The notes beneath the pieces were generated by a model that was given only the letters and a program-made list of their open reading frames with translations, was not told the origin of the DNA and did no database searches. The translations under genes and the position numbers were made by a program. This document shows, one piece after another, positions 1 to 5,079 of a stretch of DNA of 5,079 bases (position 1 is the first letter of the stretch; each line of letters starts with the position of its first letter). This DNA comes from Deltaproteobacteria bacterium (GTDB lineage Bacteria > Desulfobacterota > Syntrophia > Syntrophales > Smithellaceae). Location: NCBI GenBank assembly GCA_017860985.1, contig JAGFXG010000125.1, positions 1 through 5,079 of the forward strand. The letters run 5' to 3'.

Positions 1-439
1 GAAAAATAAACAAAGCAAATGAAATCAGCAGATAGTTTTTCCATCCGTCACCCAGAATATGAAATTGCATTTCAACATAAGCGATATCCATTGAAAACAA
101 GGCACAGCCGAAAAACAAGACGTAATCGAAGGCTATACCAGGTGAGGTGACTTCCCTGAGGCTGAATGGGCTTCCTTTCCAGAAGCAGTAGACGAATGCC
201 GTCGCACAGCACAGGGTCAGGGAAGAAATGATGGCAATGTCTCCCAGATGGACAAAGTATTGCTTGATGGTGAGGCCCGCTCCGGCGACAATGAGCAAAA
301 CACCAAAATACAGAAAGAAACGCAGCTCCCGATGGACAGGAATGATTCGTCGTTCGTATAAGTCAAGCAGAAGATCAACCTGTCCGGCATTGATTTTTTG
401 TTCATCCCGCATTTTTTTTAAAAGGCCGGGAAAGGTCAT
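1..439 (-). CDS. DUF2157-like multi-spanning membrane protein, N-terminal part (cut by window edge)
   Basis: Reading the minus strand from the ATG at 439 gives 146 codons without a stop, running off the window. An in-frame TGA lies 9 nt upstream, so this is the first possible start; the Shine-Dalgarno sequence is poor (AGAG about 10 nt upstream). The protein opens with a soluble, charged segment (about residues 1-39, MTFPGLLKKMRDEQKINAGQ onward, then YERRIIP). Hydrophobic segments follow at about 40-58, 67-86, 103-122 and from 134 to the edge. A short helical N-terminal domain followed by many membrane spans resembles DUF2157-type predicted membrane proteins, whose biochemical role is not known. 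It lies 110 nt downstream of the cyclase gene on the same strand with no clear terminator between, so it may be cotranscribed. Coding status is well supported by the hydrophobicity pattern; the family name is tentative. Confidence 0.75.
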   Translation of the reverse strand, partial: MTFPGLLKKMRDEQKINAGQVDLLLDLYERRIIPVHRELRFFLYFGVLLIVAGAGLTIKQYFVHLGDIAIISSLTLCCATAFVYCFWKGSPFSLREVTSPGIAFDYVLFFGCALFSMDIAYVEMQFHILGDGWKNYLLISFALFIF

Positions 440-549
440 ACCGATTCAGCTCTATTCTTTCATGGTTCAGTTATTGCCCATAAACCGGGAACTGCCGGAG
501 GCAAAACAACGTTATCCATTCGGCATCTTCAATTGAGGACCGGTTTTAT

Positions 550-1827
550 TTACAGGCGGCGGTATTTCACTTTTTTCATCTTATACATCCCCTGGTCGGC
601 TTGAGAAATGAGTTCATCAAGCGTAGACGGTTTCAGGGGATCATAGATAGCATGTCCTATGCTGAGGGCCAGTTTGGATTTATGCGTTTTCCGGGCATTA
701 AAATTATTGATCAGCCGGTACAGGCGCAACAGCAGTTTTTCGATTAGAGTATCATCGGCATCAACAACAAGAATGGCAAATTCGTCCCCGCCGATACGTG
801 AAGTAATGTCGGATATCCGGAAAGTCTGAGTTAAGACCTTGGCCGCAGCCGTCAGCATACGATCACCTTCCTCATGACCGAACTGATCATTAATATCCTT
901 AAGGCCGTCCAGATCAAGAAAGAAAAGCAGCAGGCTTTTTTGAGAACGCTGTGCCCTTTTGAGTTCGCGTGTCGCCAGCGTAAAAAAACCCCGTCGGTTA
1001 TACAAACCGGTCAACTGATCATTGAGGGCCATTGCTTCCAGCTCTCTTTCCATTTCACGGCGCCGGGAAATATCGGCACCGAAAAAGGCCAGCCTGACCA
1101 CCTCTCCCTGGTCGTTAAAAACAGGATAAATCACCTGATCGATCCATCGCTTGTCTGAGACATATTCAAAACGGACAGGGATCCGGTTTTGAATAACGTT
1201 GTCGGCCTGTCTTCTTCTTTCATTTGCCATGTCCGCCGGCAGCAGATCGTAATAATTGGCACCGACGATTTTGTCCATTCCAACACGCAGACGCTTGGCA
1301 AACGTATCATTCGCAGAGAGAATCGTCCCATCCTTATCCAGGAGAAGCAGGGACTCCGTGACCGCATTTAAAAGCGCCCGCATGTTACTTTCACTTCCCA
1401 GCAGGGCTTCCTGAGATTCATTGAGCCTGGATACATCGCGCACAATGCTGAAAATAATCTTTTCATTTCCCATCAGCGTTTTCTGCATACTGACTTCCAC
1501 GGGAAACGTCTGGCCGTTTTTCCTGACATGAATCGTTTCAAAAAACATCTCATGGCGGCCATCCGGTCCGGCATGTAACCTGACTTGATCTTTCGACTCA
1601 GCACTTTCCAGCTGATCAATCGTCATGGATCTCAATTCATCAATGGAATAATGATAGGCCTTGAGCGCGGCCTTGTTGGCTTCCAGTATTTTCCTGTCCC
1701 GCTGACGAATGGTTAAAATAACATCCCGCGCATTCTGAATCAGAAACTCAAAGCGCTTAAGCAGATTATCGTCTCCTTGCAAATCTTCTGATCTCCGCTT
1801 TTGCTTTCGTCTCTCTGCAATTATCAT
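550..1827 (-). CDS. Cytoplasmic diguanylate cyclase, PAS-PAS-GGDEF
   Basis: Predicted to make cyclic di-GMP from two GTP under control of two sensory PAS domains. The product is 425 aa from the ATG at 1827. Domains in order: a basic N-terminal stretch (1-20), PAS1 (about 26-132, with its PAC part around HVRKNGQTFPVEV), a linker helix, PAS2 (about 147-253, ending FFGADISRR), a signalling helix (RREMERELEAMA), then GGDEF (about 261-423). The catalytic loop is canonical: DLD at 305-307, N313 and D322 in the DINDQFGHEEGD stretch, and an intact GGDEF at 346-350. RISD at 337-340, five residues before GGDEF, is the RxxD inhibitory site, so product feedback inhibition is expected. There is no signal peptide or membrane span, so the ligand should be intracellular; no heme or flavin residue can be assigned. 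An in-frame ATG lies 9 nt upstream at 1836, but the only Shine-Dalgarno (GAGGA, 1841-1837) directly abuts it and sits 9 nt before 1827, which decides the start. It is transcribed away from the L,D-transpeptidase operon. Confidence 0.93.
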   Translation of the reverse strand: MIIAERRKQKRRSEDLQGDDNLLKRFEFLIQNARDVILTIRQRDRKILEANKAALKAYHYSIDELRSMTIDQLESAESKDQVRLHAGPDGRHEMFFETIHVRKNGQTFPVEVSMQKTLMGNEKIIFSIVRDVSRLNESQEALLGSESNMRALLNAVTESLLLLDKDGTILSANDTFAKRLRVGMDKIVGANYYDLLPADMANERRRQADNVIQNRIPVRFEYVSDKRWIDQVIYPVFNDQGEVVRLAFFGADISRRREMERELEAMALNDQLTGLYNRRGFFTLATRELKRAQRSQKSLLLFFLDLDGLKDINDQFGHEEGDRMLTAAAKVLTQTFRISDITSRIGGDEFAILVVDADDTLIEKLLLRLYRLINNFNARKTHKSKLALSIGHAIYDPLKPSTLDELISQADQGMYKMKKVKYRRL

Positions 1828-1836
1828 ACAGGTCAT

Positions 1837-1841
1837 TCCTC
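1837..1841 (-). promoter_or_regulatory. Ribosome binding site of the diguanylate cyclase gene
   Basis: GAGGA on the minus strand. It touches the ATG at 1836 with zero spacing but lies 9 nt before the in-frame ATG at 1827, so the shorter start is preferred. Confidence 0.6.
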
Positions 1842-1883
1842 GATCAGTATTAAAGCCTATTGTCTAAAAACTGTCCAGCTAGG

Positions 1884-1912
1884 ATTATGAAGCGCCTCGT
1901 AAAACGTTTCAA
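1884..1912 (-). promoter_or_regulatory. Sigma-70-type promoter for the diguanylate cyclase gene
   Basis: On the minus strand TTGAAA (1912-1907) is followed after exactly 17 nt by CATAAT (1889-1884); both hexamers match the consensus at 5 of 6 positions. Transcription would start near 1877, giving a leader of about 50 nt before the ATG at 1827. The -35 box overlaps a perfect 8-bp palindrome, AAACGTTT (1902-1909). This is the best promoter-like match seen in the window, judged by eye. Confidence 0.6.
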
Positions 1913-1940
1913 AACCTGTTTTCAGTAATACGTTAATATT

Positions 1941-1969
1941 TTTATATAACATTTCGCGGATGATTACAA
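1941..1969 (-). promoter_or_regulatory. Possible second, upstream promoter for the diguanylate cyclase gene
   Basis: On the minus strand TTGTAA (1969-1964) is followed after 17 nt by TATAAA (1946-1941). The -10 box matches at 5 of 6 positions, the -35 box at 4 of 6. The -35 box lies inside the 14-bp inverted repeat at 1960-1973, so a protein bound there could block this promoter. The surrounding DNA is AT-rich, which raises the chance of a false match. Confidence 0.35.
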
Positions 1970-1973
1970 TCAT
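1960..1973. promoter_or_regulatory. 14-bp inverted repeat, candidate operator between divergent genes
   Basis: ATGATT-AC-AATCAT is a perfect inverted repeat with 6-bp arms and a 2-bp centre. It sits about 100 bp from both the cyclase start and the L,D-transpeptidase start. A related half site, ATCATT, follows at 1977-1982. Size and placement suit a dimeric transcription factor, but no regulator gene is present in the window and the factor cannot be named. Confidence 0.4.
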
Positions 1974-2023
1974 GTCCATCATTTGGAGCCTGTGTTATTT
2001 TTGCCCGCAAACGGATAATTATG

Positions 2024-2052
2024 TTGAAAAATGCTGTAGTTTAAATTAAAAA
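2024..2052 (+). promoter_or_regulatory. Weak candidate promoter for the L,D-transpeptidase operon
   Basis: TTGAAA (2024-2029) is followed after 17 nt by TAAAAA (2047-2052). The -35 box matches at 5 of 6 positions, the -10 box only at 4 of 6. Transcription would start near 2059 with a very short leader before the ATG at 2076. A separate -10-like hexamer, GATAAT, is at 2014-2019 but has no convincing -35 box. Confidence 0.3.
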
Positions 2053-2065
2053 TGCACAAACACAC

Positions 2066-2070
2066 AGGTG
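2066..2070 (+). promoter_or_regulatory. Ribosome binding site fixing the L,D-transpeptidase start
   Basis: AGGTG, complementary to the 16S rRNA tail, lies 5 nt before the ATG at 2076. The longer in-frame start at 2052 is preceded only by AT-rich sequence with no Shine-Dalgarno match. Confidence 0.6.
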
Positions 2071-2075
2071 CAAAA

Positions 2076-2822
2076 ATGAAAACATGCCATTGGTTCCGGA
2101 TAACGATCTTTTTTTTAGCAGTCATTACCATTGTCTTCCTTCCCCTGATGGCATCAGACTGTTTTTCCTCAACCACCACAGAACAGTCAGACACCCCTCT
2201 GCCGGCTGTCAATAGCATTCCCCCGGACGTCAACCAGATTCTGCTGGTCACAGGAAACAGCTTTCCTTTTTTCAAATCCAGAAAGGTCTATGCCCTGGAA
2301 CGGACCGGTTCCGAATGGCGCAGGGCGATGGAGCCCTTCGATGCGTCCATCGGCAGAAACGGCTTCGCGCCTTATGGAGAAAAACGGGAGGGGGATGGAA
2401 GAACACCCTCCGGTTTATACCGGCTGGGAACGGCATTCGGTTATGCCGAGTCAGCAGCCACTAAAATGCCCTACCGCCAGTCCCAGCCCGATGATGTCTG
2501 GATTGATGACCCAAACGCCCCTGATTACAACCGCTGGGTCAAGCAAAGCCAGACCCGGGCCCTCTCTTTTGAAAAAATGAAGAGAGCGGACCATCTCTAT
2601 AAACACGGCATGGTCATCGAATACAACACCGATCCTGTCATCAAGGGCCACGGCAGTGCCATTTTTCTGCATATCTGGGCAGGATCGAAGTCAACCACAG
2701 CAGGCTGCGTGGCCGTGTCCGAAGAAAATCTGCTCAGAATCTTAAACTGGCTTGATCCCGCAGCAAAACCCGTCATTCTCATGAATCCTGAACCTGCTCT
2801 GAAAAGGAAAATTTTACAATGA
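2076..2822 (+). CDS. Exported L,D-transpeptidase, YkuD family
   Basis: Predicted periplasmic enzyme of peptidoglycan remodelling. YkuD-type enzymes attack the L-D bond of a tetrapeptide stem through a cysteine, release the terminal D-Ala, and either crosslink stems, attach a protein or simply trim the stem. The product is 248 aa from the ATG at 2076. Residues 1-26 look like a signal peptide (MKTCHWFR, then a hydrophobic core at 9-25, with possible cleavage after A26). A Cys at 29 is preceded by Asp and does not form a lipobox. The YkuD domain spans about 54-238: GDGRTPSG (106-113), HG at 192-193, catalytic-region His199 in FLHIW, and the nucleophile Cys211 in TTAGCVAVS. No LysM or other wall-binding domain is present. 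It is the first gene of a rightward operon, and its TGA overlaps the ATG of the dipeptidase gene by 4 nt, indicating translational coupling. Whether it crosslinks or acts as an L,D-carboxypeptidase cannot be told from sequence. Confidence 0.9.
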   Translation: MKTCHWFRITIFFLAVITIVFLPLMASDCFSSTTTEQSDTPLPAVNSIPPDVNQILLVTGNSFPFFKSRKVYALERTGSEWRRAMEPFDASIGRNGFAPYGEKREGDGRTPSGLYRLGTAFGYAESAATKMPYRQSQPDDVWIDDPNAPDYNRWVKQSQTRALSFEKMKRADHLYKHGMVIEYNTDPVIKGHGSAIFLHIWAGSKSTTAGCVAVSEENLLRILNWLDPAAKPVILMNPEPALKRKILQ

Positions 2823-3586
2823 AAAACGTCATGCCCATCATTGCACTTCTGATTGTAACGCTGCTTCCATGGGTGCTGCCCGCCGCATCATATGGCGCGG
2901 AAAAGATGCCTGACACTTTTGTCCATCTTGAAGAGGTCATCCCCGACGCGGTTCTGGACATTCGATATTTCAGCAAACACAATTTTCTGGGCGTTCGGGT
3001 GGACGGCTATCTGGCGCCAACGTGCATTCTCACCCGTGAGGCCGCGCAGGCGCTGGCCAAGGTTCAAAAAGATCTGGCGCCCTTTTCCATGACGATTAAG
3101 ATCTACGACTGCTACCGCCCACAGCAGGCTGTTGATCATTTTGTCAGATGGGCCAGGGATATTCGCGACACCAAAACAAAAAAAGAGTTTTATCCCACGG
3201 TGGACAAGAAAAATCTTTTTCGCGACGGATACGTCGCCGACCAATCCAGTCACAGCCGGGGCAGCACTGTGGACCTGACCATCGTGCCTCTGCCGGCCCC
3301 CATTCAACCTGTTTATAATGAAGCAGCGCCTCTTGCGGAATGTTATCTGCCGGCAGGCGTGCGCTATGCAGACAATTCCCTGGACATGGGAACGGGGTTT
3401 GACTGCTTCCATGAACTGTCTCACCCGGACAACAAAAACATAGGACCGCAGCAAAGAGGGCACCGCCTGCTTTTAAAAGCCCTCATGGAGAAACACGGCT
3501 TTAAGAACTATGATAAAGAGTGGTGGCATTTCACGCTGCTGAATGAACCGTATCCAGACACCTATTTTAATTTCCCGGTAAAGTGA
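2819..3586 (+). CDS. Exported D-alanyl-D-alanine dipeptidase (VanX/DdpX/PcgL type, peptidase M15)
   Basis: Zinc dipeptidase predicted to cut D-Ala-D-Ala into two D-Ala. The product is 255 aa. Residues 1-27 form a signal peptide (MKNV, hydrophobic core at 6-22, ending SYGA), so the enzyme should be periplasmic, as known for Salmonella PcgL and unlike cytoplasmic enterococcal VanX. The active site is complete: zinc ligands His145 and Asp152 in SSHSRGSTVD, His237 in EWWHF, catalytic Glu234, and Arg100 in YDCYRP. The spacings Arg-His (45), His-Asp (7) and Glu-His (3) equal those of VanX (R71, H116, D123, E181, H184). The Asp-to-His237 gap is 85 residues against 61 in VanX, so about 24 residues are inserted. 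Four cysteines occur in the mature part (69, 98, 175, 196), allowing disulfides. The start overlaps the upstream stop as ATGA; AAGGA lies 10 nt upstream. With no vanH, vanA or vanRS nearby, a glycopeptide-resistance role is unlikely; wall recycling or D-Ala use fits better. Confidence 0.92.
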   Translation: MKNVMPIIALLIVTLLPWVLPAASYGAEKMPDTFVHLEEVIPDAVLDIRYFSKHNFLGVRVDGYLAPTCILTREAAQALAKVQKDLAPFSMTIKIYDCYRPQQAVDHFVRWARDIRDTKTKKEFYPTVDKKNLFRDGYVADQSSHSRGSTVDLTIVPLPAPIQPVYNEAAPLAECYLPAGVRYADNSLDMGTGFDCFHELSHPDNKNIGPQQRGHRLLLKALMEKHGFKNYDKEWWHFTLLNEPYPDTYFNFPVK

Positions 3587-3591
3587 TCATC

Positions 3592-4827
3592 ATGAAAAAT
3601 AACATGCCGACATTTTTGAAGTCCTATGGATTTTCAATTATTTTGATCATTTCCATTCTCATCGGCGCCTTTCTGGGCATAATCTTTAAAAAAGATGCGG
3701 CCATGTTCAAACCACTGGGCGACATATTCTTAAACCTTCTTTTTACCATAATTGTTCCGCTGGTTTTCTTTTCCATCTCCGCCACTGTGGCTTCCATGAC
3801 TAACCTTAAACGCCTTGGGAAAATCCTCTCCGTGATGATCCTGATCTTTGTCATCACAGGCCTCATTGCATCCGTGGTCATGATTACCGCCGTCATTGTC
3901 TATCCTCCCGCTTCCGGTGTAAACATCCCAATGCCCACGGCAACAGATGCTCAACAAATCAAGGCGGGTGATCAAATCGTCCGGGCCCTCACAGTCCCGG
4001 ATTTCCCGAATATATTATCCAAGAATAATATGCTTGCTCTGATTATCTTCTCCATTCTGGTCGGCCTGGCCACATCCGCCGTGGGAGAGAAAGGAAAATC
4101 CTTTGCCGGATTTCTCGCTTCGGCAAACGTGGTCATGATGAAGATGATTTCTTTTATTATGTATTATGCGCCCATCGGCCTTTGCGCCTATTTTGCCTAT
4201 CTGGTCGGCGTCTTCGGACCGGAGCTTATGGGCTCTTACGCCCGGGCCATGGCGCTGTATTATCCAACCGCTATTTTATATTTCTTTGTCGCTTTTACCT
4301 TTTACGCATTTCTTGCCAACCCTTCCTGTGGCGTGAGGAAATTCTGGAGCAACATTATTCCGGCATCCCTCACTGCGCTGGCCACCGGCAGCTCGATGGC
4401 GACGATCCCCGTCAATCTTCAGGCAGCGGATAAAATCGGAGTCCCCAAAGATATCAGCGAAGTCGTGATCCCCATTGGCGCGACGATACACATGGAAGGA
4501 TCGTGTCTGGCGGCTGTTTTGAAAATCGCTTTTCTATTCGGTATTTTTCAGATGCCCTTCACCGGCATCGAGACGATTCTGACCGCTCTGGGCATCGCCC
4601 TTCTGACCGGCGTTGTCGTGAGCGGCATTCCCGGCGGCGGCACCATAGGAGAGCTTTTAATTTTATCCTTGTATGGTTTTCCTCCCGAAGCGTTTCCGCT
4701 CATCACCATGATTGGCACACTGGTGGACGCGCCCGCCACAATGGTTAATGCCATAGGCGACAATGTCTCCAGCATGATGGTCGCGCGGGTTCTGGGTGGA
4801 AAGCACTGGATGGAAGAACAGGGGTAG
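3592..4827 (+). CDS. Dicarboxylate/amino acid:cation symporter (SDF/DAACS family), likely neutral substrate
   Basis: Inner-membrane secondary transporter of the GltPh/GltP/DctA fold, 411 aa, near the family's usual length. Early spans start at FSIILIISIL, and the family signature NLLFTIIVPLVFFSI follows at about 48-62. Hairpin 1 carries TGSSMAT (265-271). TM7 carries HMEGS (300-304) where typical members have NMDGT. Hairpin 2 carries GIPGGG (345-350). TM8 reads LVDAPATMVNAIGD. Aligned by eye with GltPh, D379, T383, N386 and D390 match D394, T398, N401 and D405, but the position of R397, which binds the substrate side-chain carboxylate, is Ala382. A neutral or otherwise non-acidic substrate is therefore likelier than Glu/Asp. 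Cation coupling probably persists, but the altered TM7 motif makes the ion uncertain. The ATG at 3592 is 5 nt after the dipeptidase stop and follows an AAGTGATC stretch complementary to the 16S tail. A GTG at 3583 would add three residues but has no ribosome binding site. Confidence 0.9.
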   Translation: MKNNMPTFLKSYGFSIILIISILIGAFLGIIFKKDAAMFKPLGDIFLNLLFTIIVPLVFFSISATVASMTNLKRLGKILSVMILIFVITGLIASVVMITAVIVYPPASGVNIPMPTATDAQQIKAGDQIVRALTVPDFPNILSKNNMLALIIFSILVGLATSAVGEKGKSFAGFLASANVVMMKMISFIMYYAPIGLCAYFAYLVGVFGPELMGSYARAMALYYPTAILYFFVAFTFYAFLANPSCGVRKFWSNIIPASLTALATGSSMATIPVNLQAADKIGVPKDISEVVIPIGATIHMEGSCLAAVLKIAFLFGIFQMPFTGIETILTALGIALLTGVVVSGIPGGGTIGELLILSLYGFPPEAFPLITMIGTLVDAPATMVNAIGDNVSSMMVARVLGGKHWMEEQG

Positions 4828-4849
4828 CGCTTCGACAGGCTCAGCGACC
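4828..4849. repeat. 22-bp dispersed-type repeat, copy 1
   Basis: Begins CGCTTCGACA and ends CTCAGCGACC; it starts at the first base after the TAG of the symporter gene. CGCT and AGCG at 4828-4831 and 4843-4846 can pair as a short stem. It is repeated at 4871-4892 with one difference (A here, G there, tenth base). The motif family (CTTCGACAGGCTCAG and its complement) is one I associate with short repeats scattered between genes in many environmental bacteria; its dispersion in this genome cannot be seen here. Confidence 0.8.
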
Positions 4850-4870
4850 AGACATTCGAGGATCAAGGTA

Positions 4871-4892
4871 CGCTTCGACGGGCTCAGCGACC
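4871..4892. repeat. 22-bp dispersed-type repeat, copy 2
   Basis: Direct repeat of 4828-4849 with 21 of 22 identical bases, separated from it by 21 bp of unique sequence (period 43 bp). It has the same CGCT/AGCG ends able to form a small stem. Both copies lie between two convergent genes. No U-tract follows either copy, so they are not typical intrinsic terminators. Confidence 0.8.
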
Positions 4893-4922
4893 GAAGGGGA
4901 AAGGCACAAGGAGAAAAAACTG

Positions 4923-5079
4923 CTACTTCTTTTTGCCTGTTCCCAGATCCCGCTGAATCTCTGCCACCTCGTTCTTGACCTTTTGATACGACAAAAAGCT
5001 GTGTAAAAACCAACCCATCGCAAAACCTATCGTCAGGACAAAAAATATCAACAAGGCGAGCGACAGGGAAATTTTCCAG
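4923..5079 (-). CDS. Small single-span membrane protein, C-terminal part (cut by window edge)
   Basis: On the minus strand an open frame enters from the right edge and ends at TAG (4925-4923), giving 51 residues. It begins WKISLSLALLIFFVLTIGFA, a clear transmembrane helix through about residue 29 (GWFLHSFL). A charged, helix-forming tail follows (YQKVKNEVAEIQRD) and ends in the basic GTGKKK. The hydrophobic-then-amphipathic pattern and the clean stop support real coding. No family or function is recognised. An internal ATG at 5018 lies inside the hydrophobic helix, so the true start is probably beyond the edge. The gene converges on the symporter gene, with the two 22-bp repeats between them. 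Confidence 0.65.
   Translation of the reverse strand, partial: WKISLSLALLIFFVLTIGFAMGWFLHSFLSYQKVKNEVAEIQRDLGTGKKK

Noticed and set aside
481..510. Possible terminator hairpin (CCGG and TGCC/GGCA pairing) between the cyclase and the left-edge gene
   Set aside because: The stems are only about 4 bp and no U-tract follows in the direction of transcription.
228..536. 102-codon plus-strand open frame
   Set aside because: It lies opposite the left-edge membrane protein gene, has a basic, serine/arginine-rich composition typical of antisense frames, and has no ribosome binding site.
1837..2075. c-di-GMP (GEMM) riboswitch upstream of either divergent gene
   Set aside because: No conserved core motifs or paired stems of that class were found; the region is AT-rich and looks like a promoter region.
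2148..2168. Lipoprotein signal (Cys29) in the L,D-transpeptidase
   Set aside because: The residue before the cysteine is Asp, which does not fit a lipobox; ordinary signal-peptidase cleavage is likelier.
2888..3463. 191-codon minus-strand open frame opposite the dipeptidase gene
   Set aside because: The plus-strand frame has a full set of catalytic residues; the antisense frame has no recognisable domain and is a shadow.
3583..3585. GTG start for the symporter
   Set aside because: It overlaps the dipeptidase stop but has no Shine-Dalgarno sequence; the ATG at 3592 is better placed.
2819..3586. Vancomycin-resistance cluster
   Set aside because: There is no D-Ala-D-Lac ligase, dehydrogenase or VanRS pair in the window, and the dipeptidase carries an export signal.
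4828..4892. CRISPR array
   Set aside because: Only two repeats of 22 bp with one spacer of 21 bp, no cas genes, and the motif resembles a dispersed intergenic repeat.
4796..4978. 60-codon plus-strand open frame across the repeats
   Set aside because: It starts inside the symporter gene in another frame and consists largely of translated repeat sequence.
4663..5013. 116-codon minus-strand open frame spanning the symporter end and the repeats
   Set aside because: It is antisense to the conserved TM8 of the symporter, then runs through the repeats (giving VAEPVEA) and out of frame with the better-supported right-edge gene.

Overview
The window looks like a piece of a Gram-negative chromosome with moderate GC. 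Two consecutive exported cell-wall enzymes, a PAS-PAS-GGDEF signalling protein and the general style of the proteins suggest a Desulfobacterota (delta-proteobacterial) or similar environmental bacterium. That placement is inference from protein resemblance only; there is no rRNA or other marker gene here.

Layout: (1) Left edge, minus strand, 439 down to 1: the N-terminal 146 residues of a multi-spanning membrane protein of DUF2157-like type, cut by the window edge. (2) Minus strand, 1827 down to 550: a complete cytoplasmic diguanylate cyclase (PAS, PAS, GGDEF) with intact active site and intact inhibitory site. (3) 1828-2075: a divergent regulatory region. It holds a good sigma-70-type promoter for the cyclase gene, a second possible promoter overlapped by a 14-bp inverted repeat, and a weaker candidate promoter for the rightward genes. 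(4) Plus strand, 2076-4827: a tight three-gene operon. It encodes an exported YkuD-type L,D-transpeptidase, an exported VanX/DdpX/PcgL-type D-Ala-D-Ala dipeptidase that overlaps it by 4 nt, and a dicarboxylate/amino acid:cation symporter (SDF/DAACS family) that starts 5 nt after the dipeptidase. (5) 4828-4892: two copies of a 22-bp repeat differing at one base, the first starting right after the symporter stop codon. (6) Right edge, minus strand, 5079 down to 4923: the C-terminal 51 residues of a small single-span membrane protein.

How the genes may work together: the rightward operon reads as a periplasmic D-alanine salvage unit. The L,D-transpeptidase acts on peptide stems and releases the terminal D-Ala. 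The dipeptidase splits D-Ala-D-Ala. The symporter could bring the freed amino acid back in. In support, the symporter lacks the arginine that binds the side-chain carboxylate in aspartate/glutamate transporters of this family; the position is alanine, so a small neutral substrate is more likely than glutamate, aspartate or a C4-dicarboxylate. The divergent cyclase gene shares the regulatory region, so a link between c-di-GMP signalling and the wall operon is possible but unproven.
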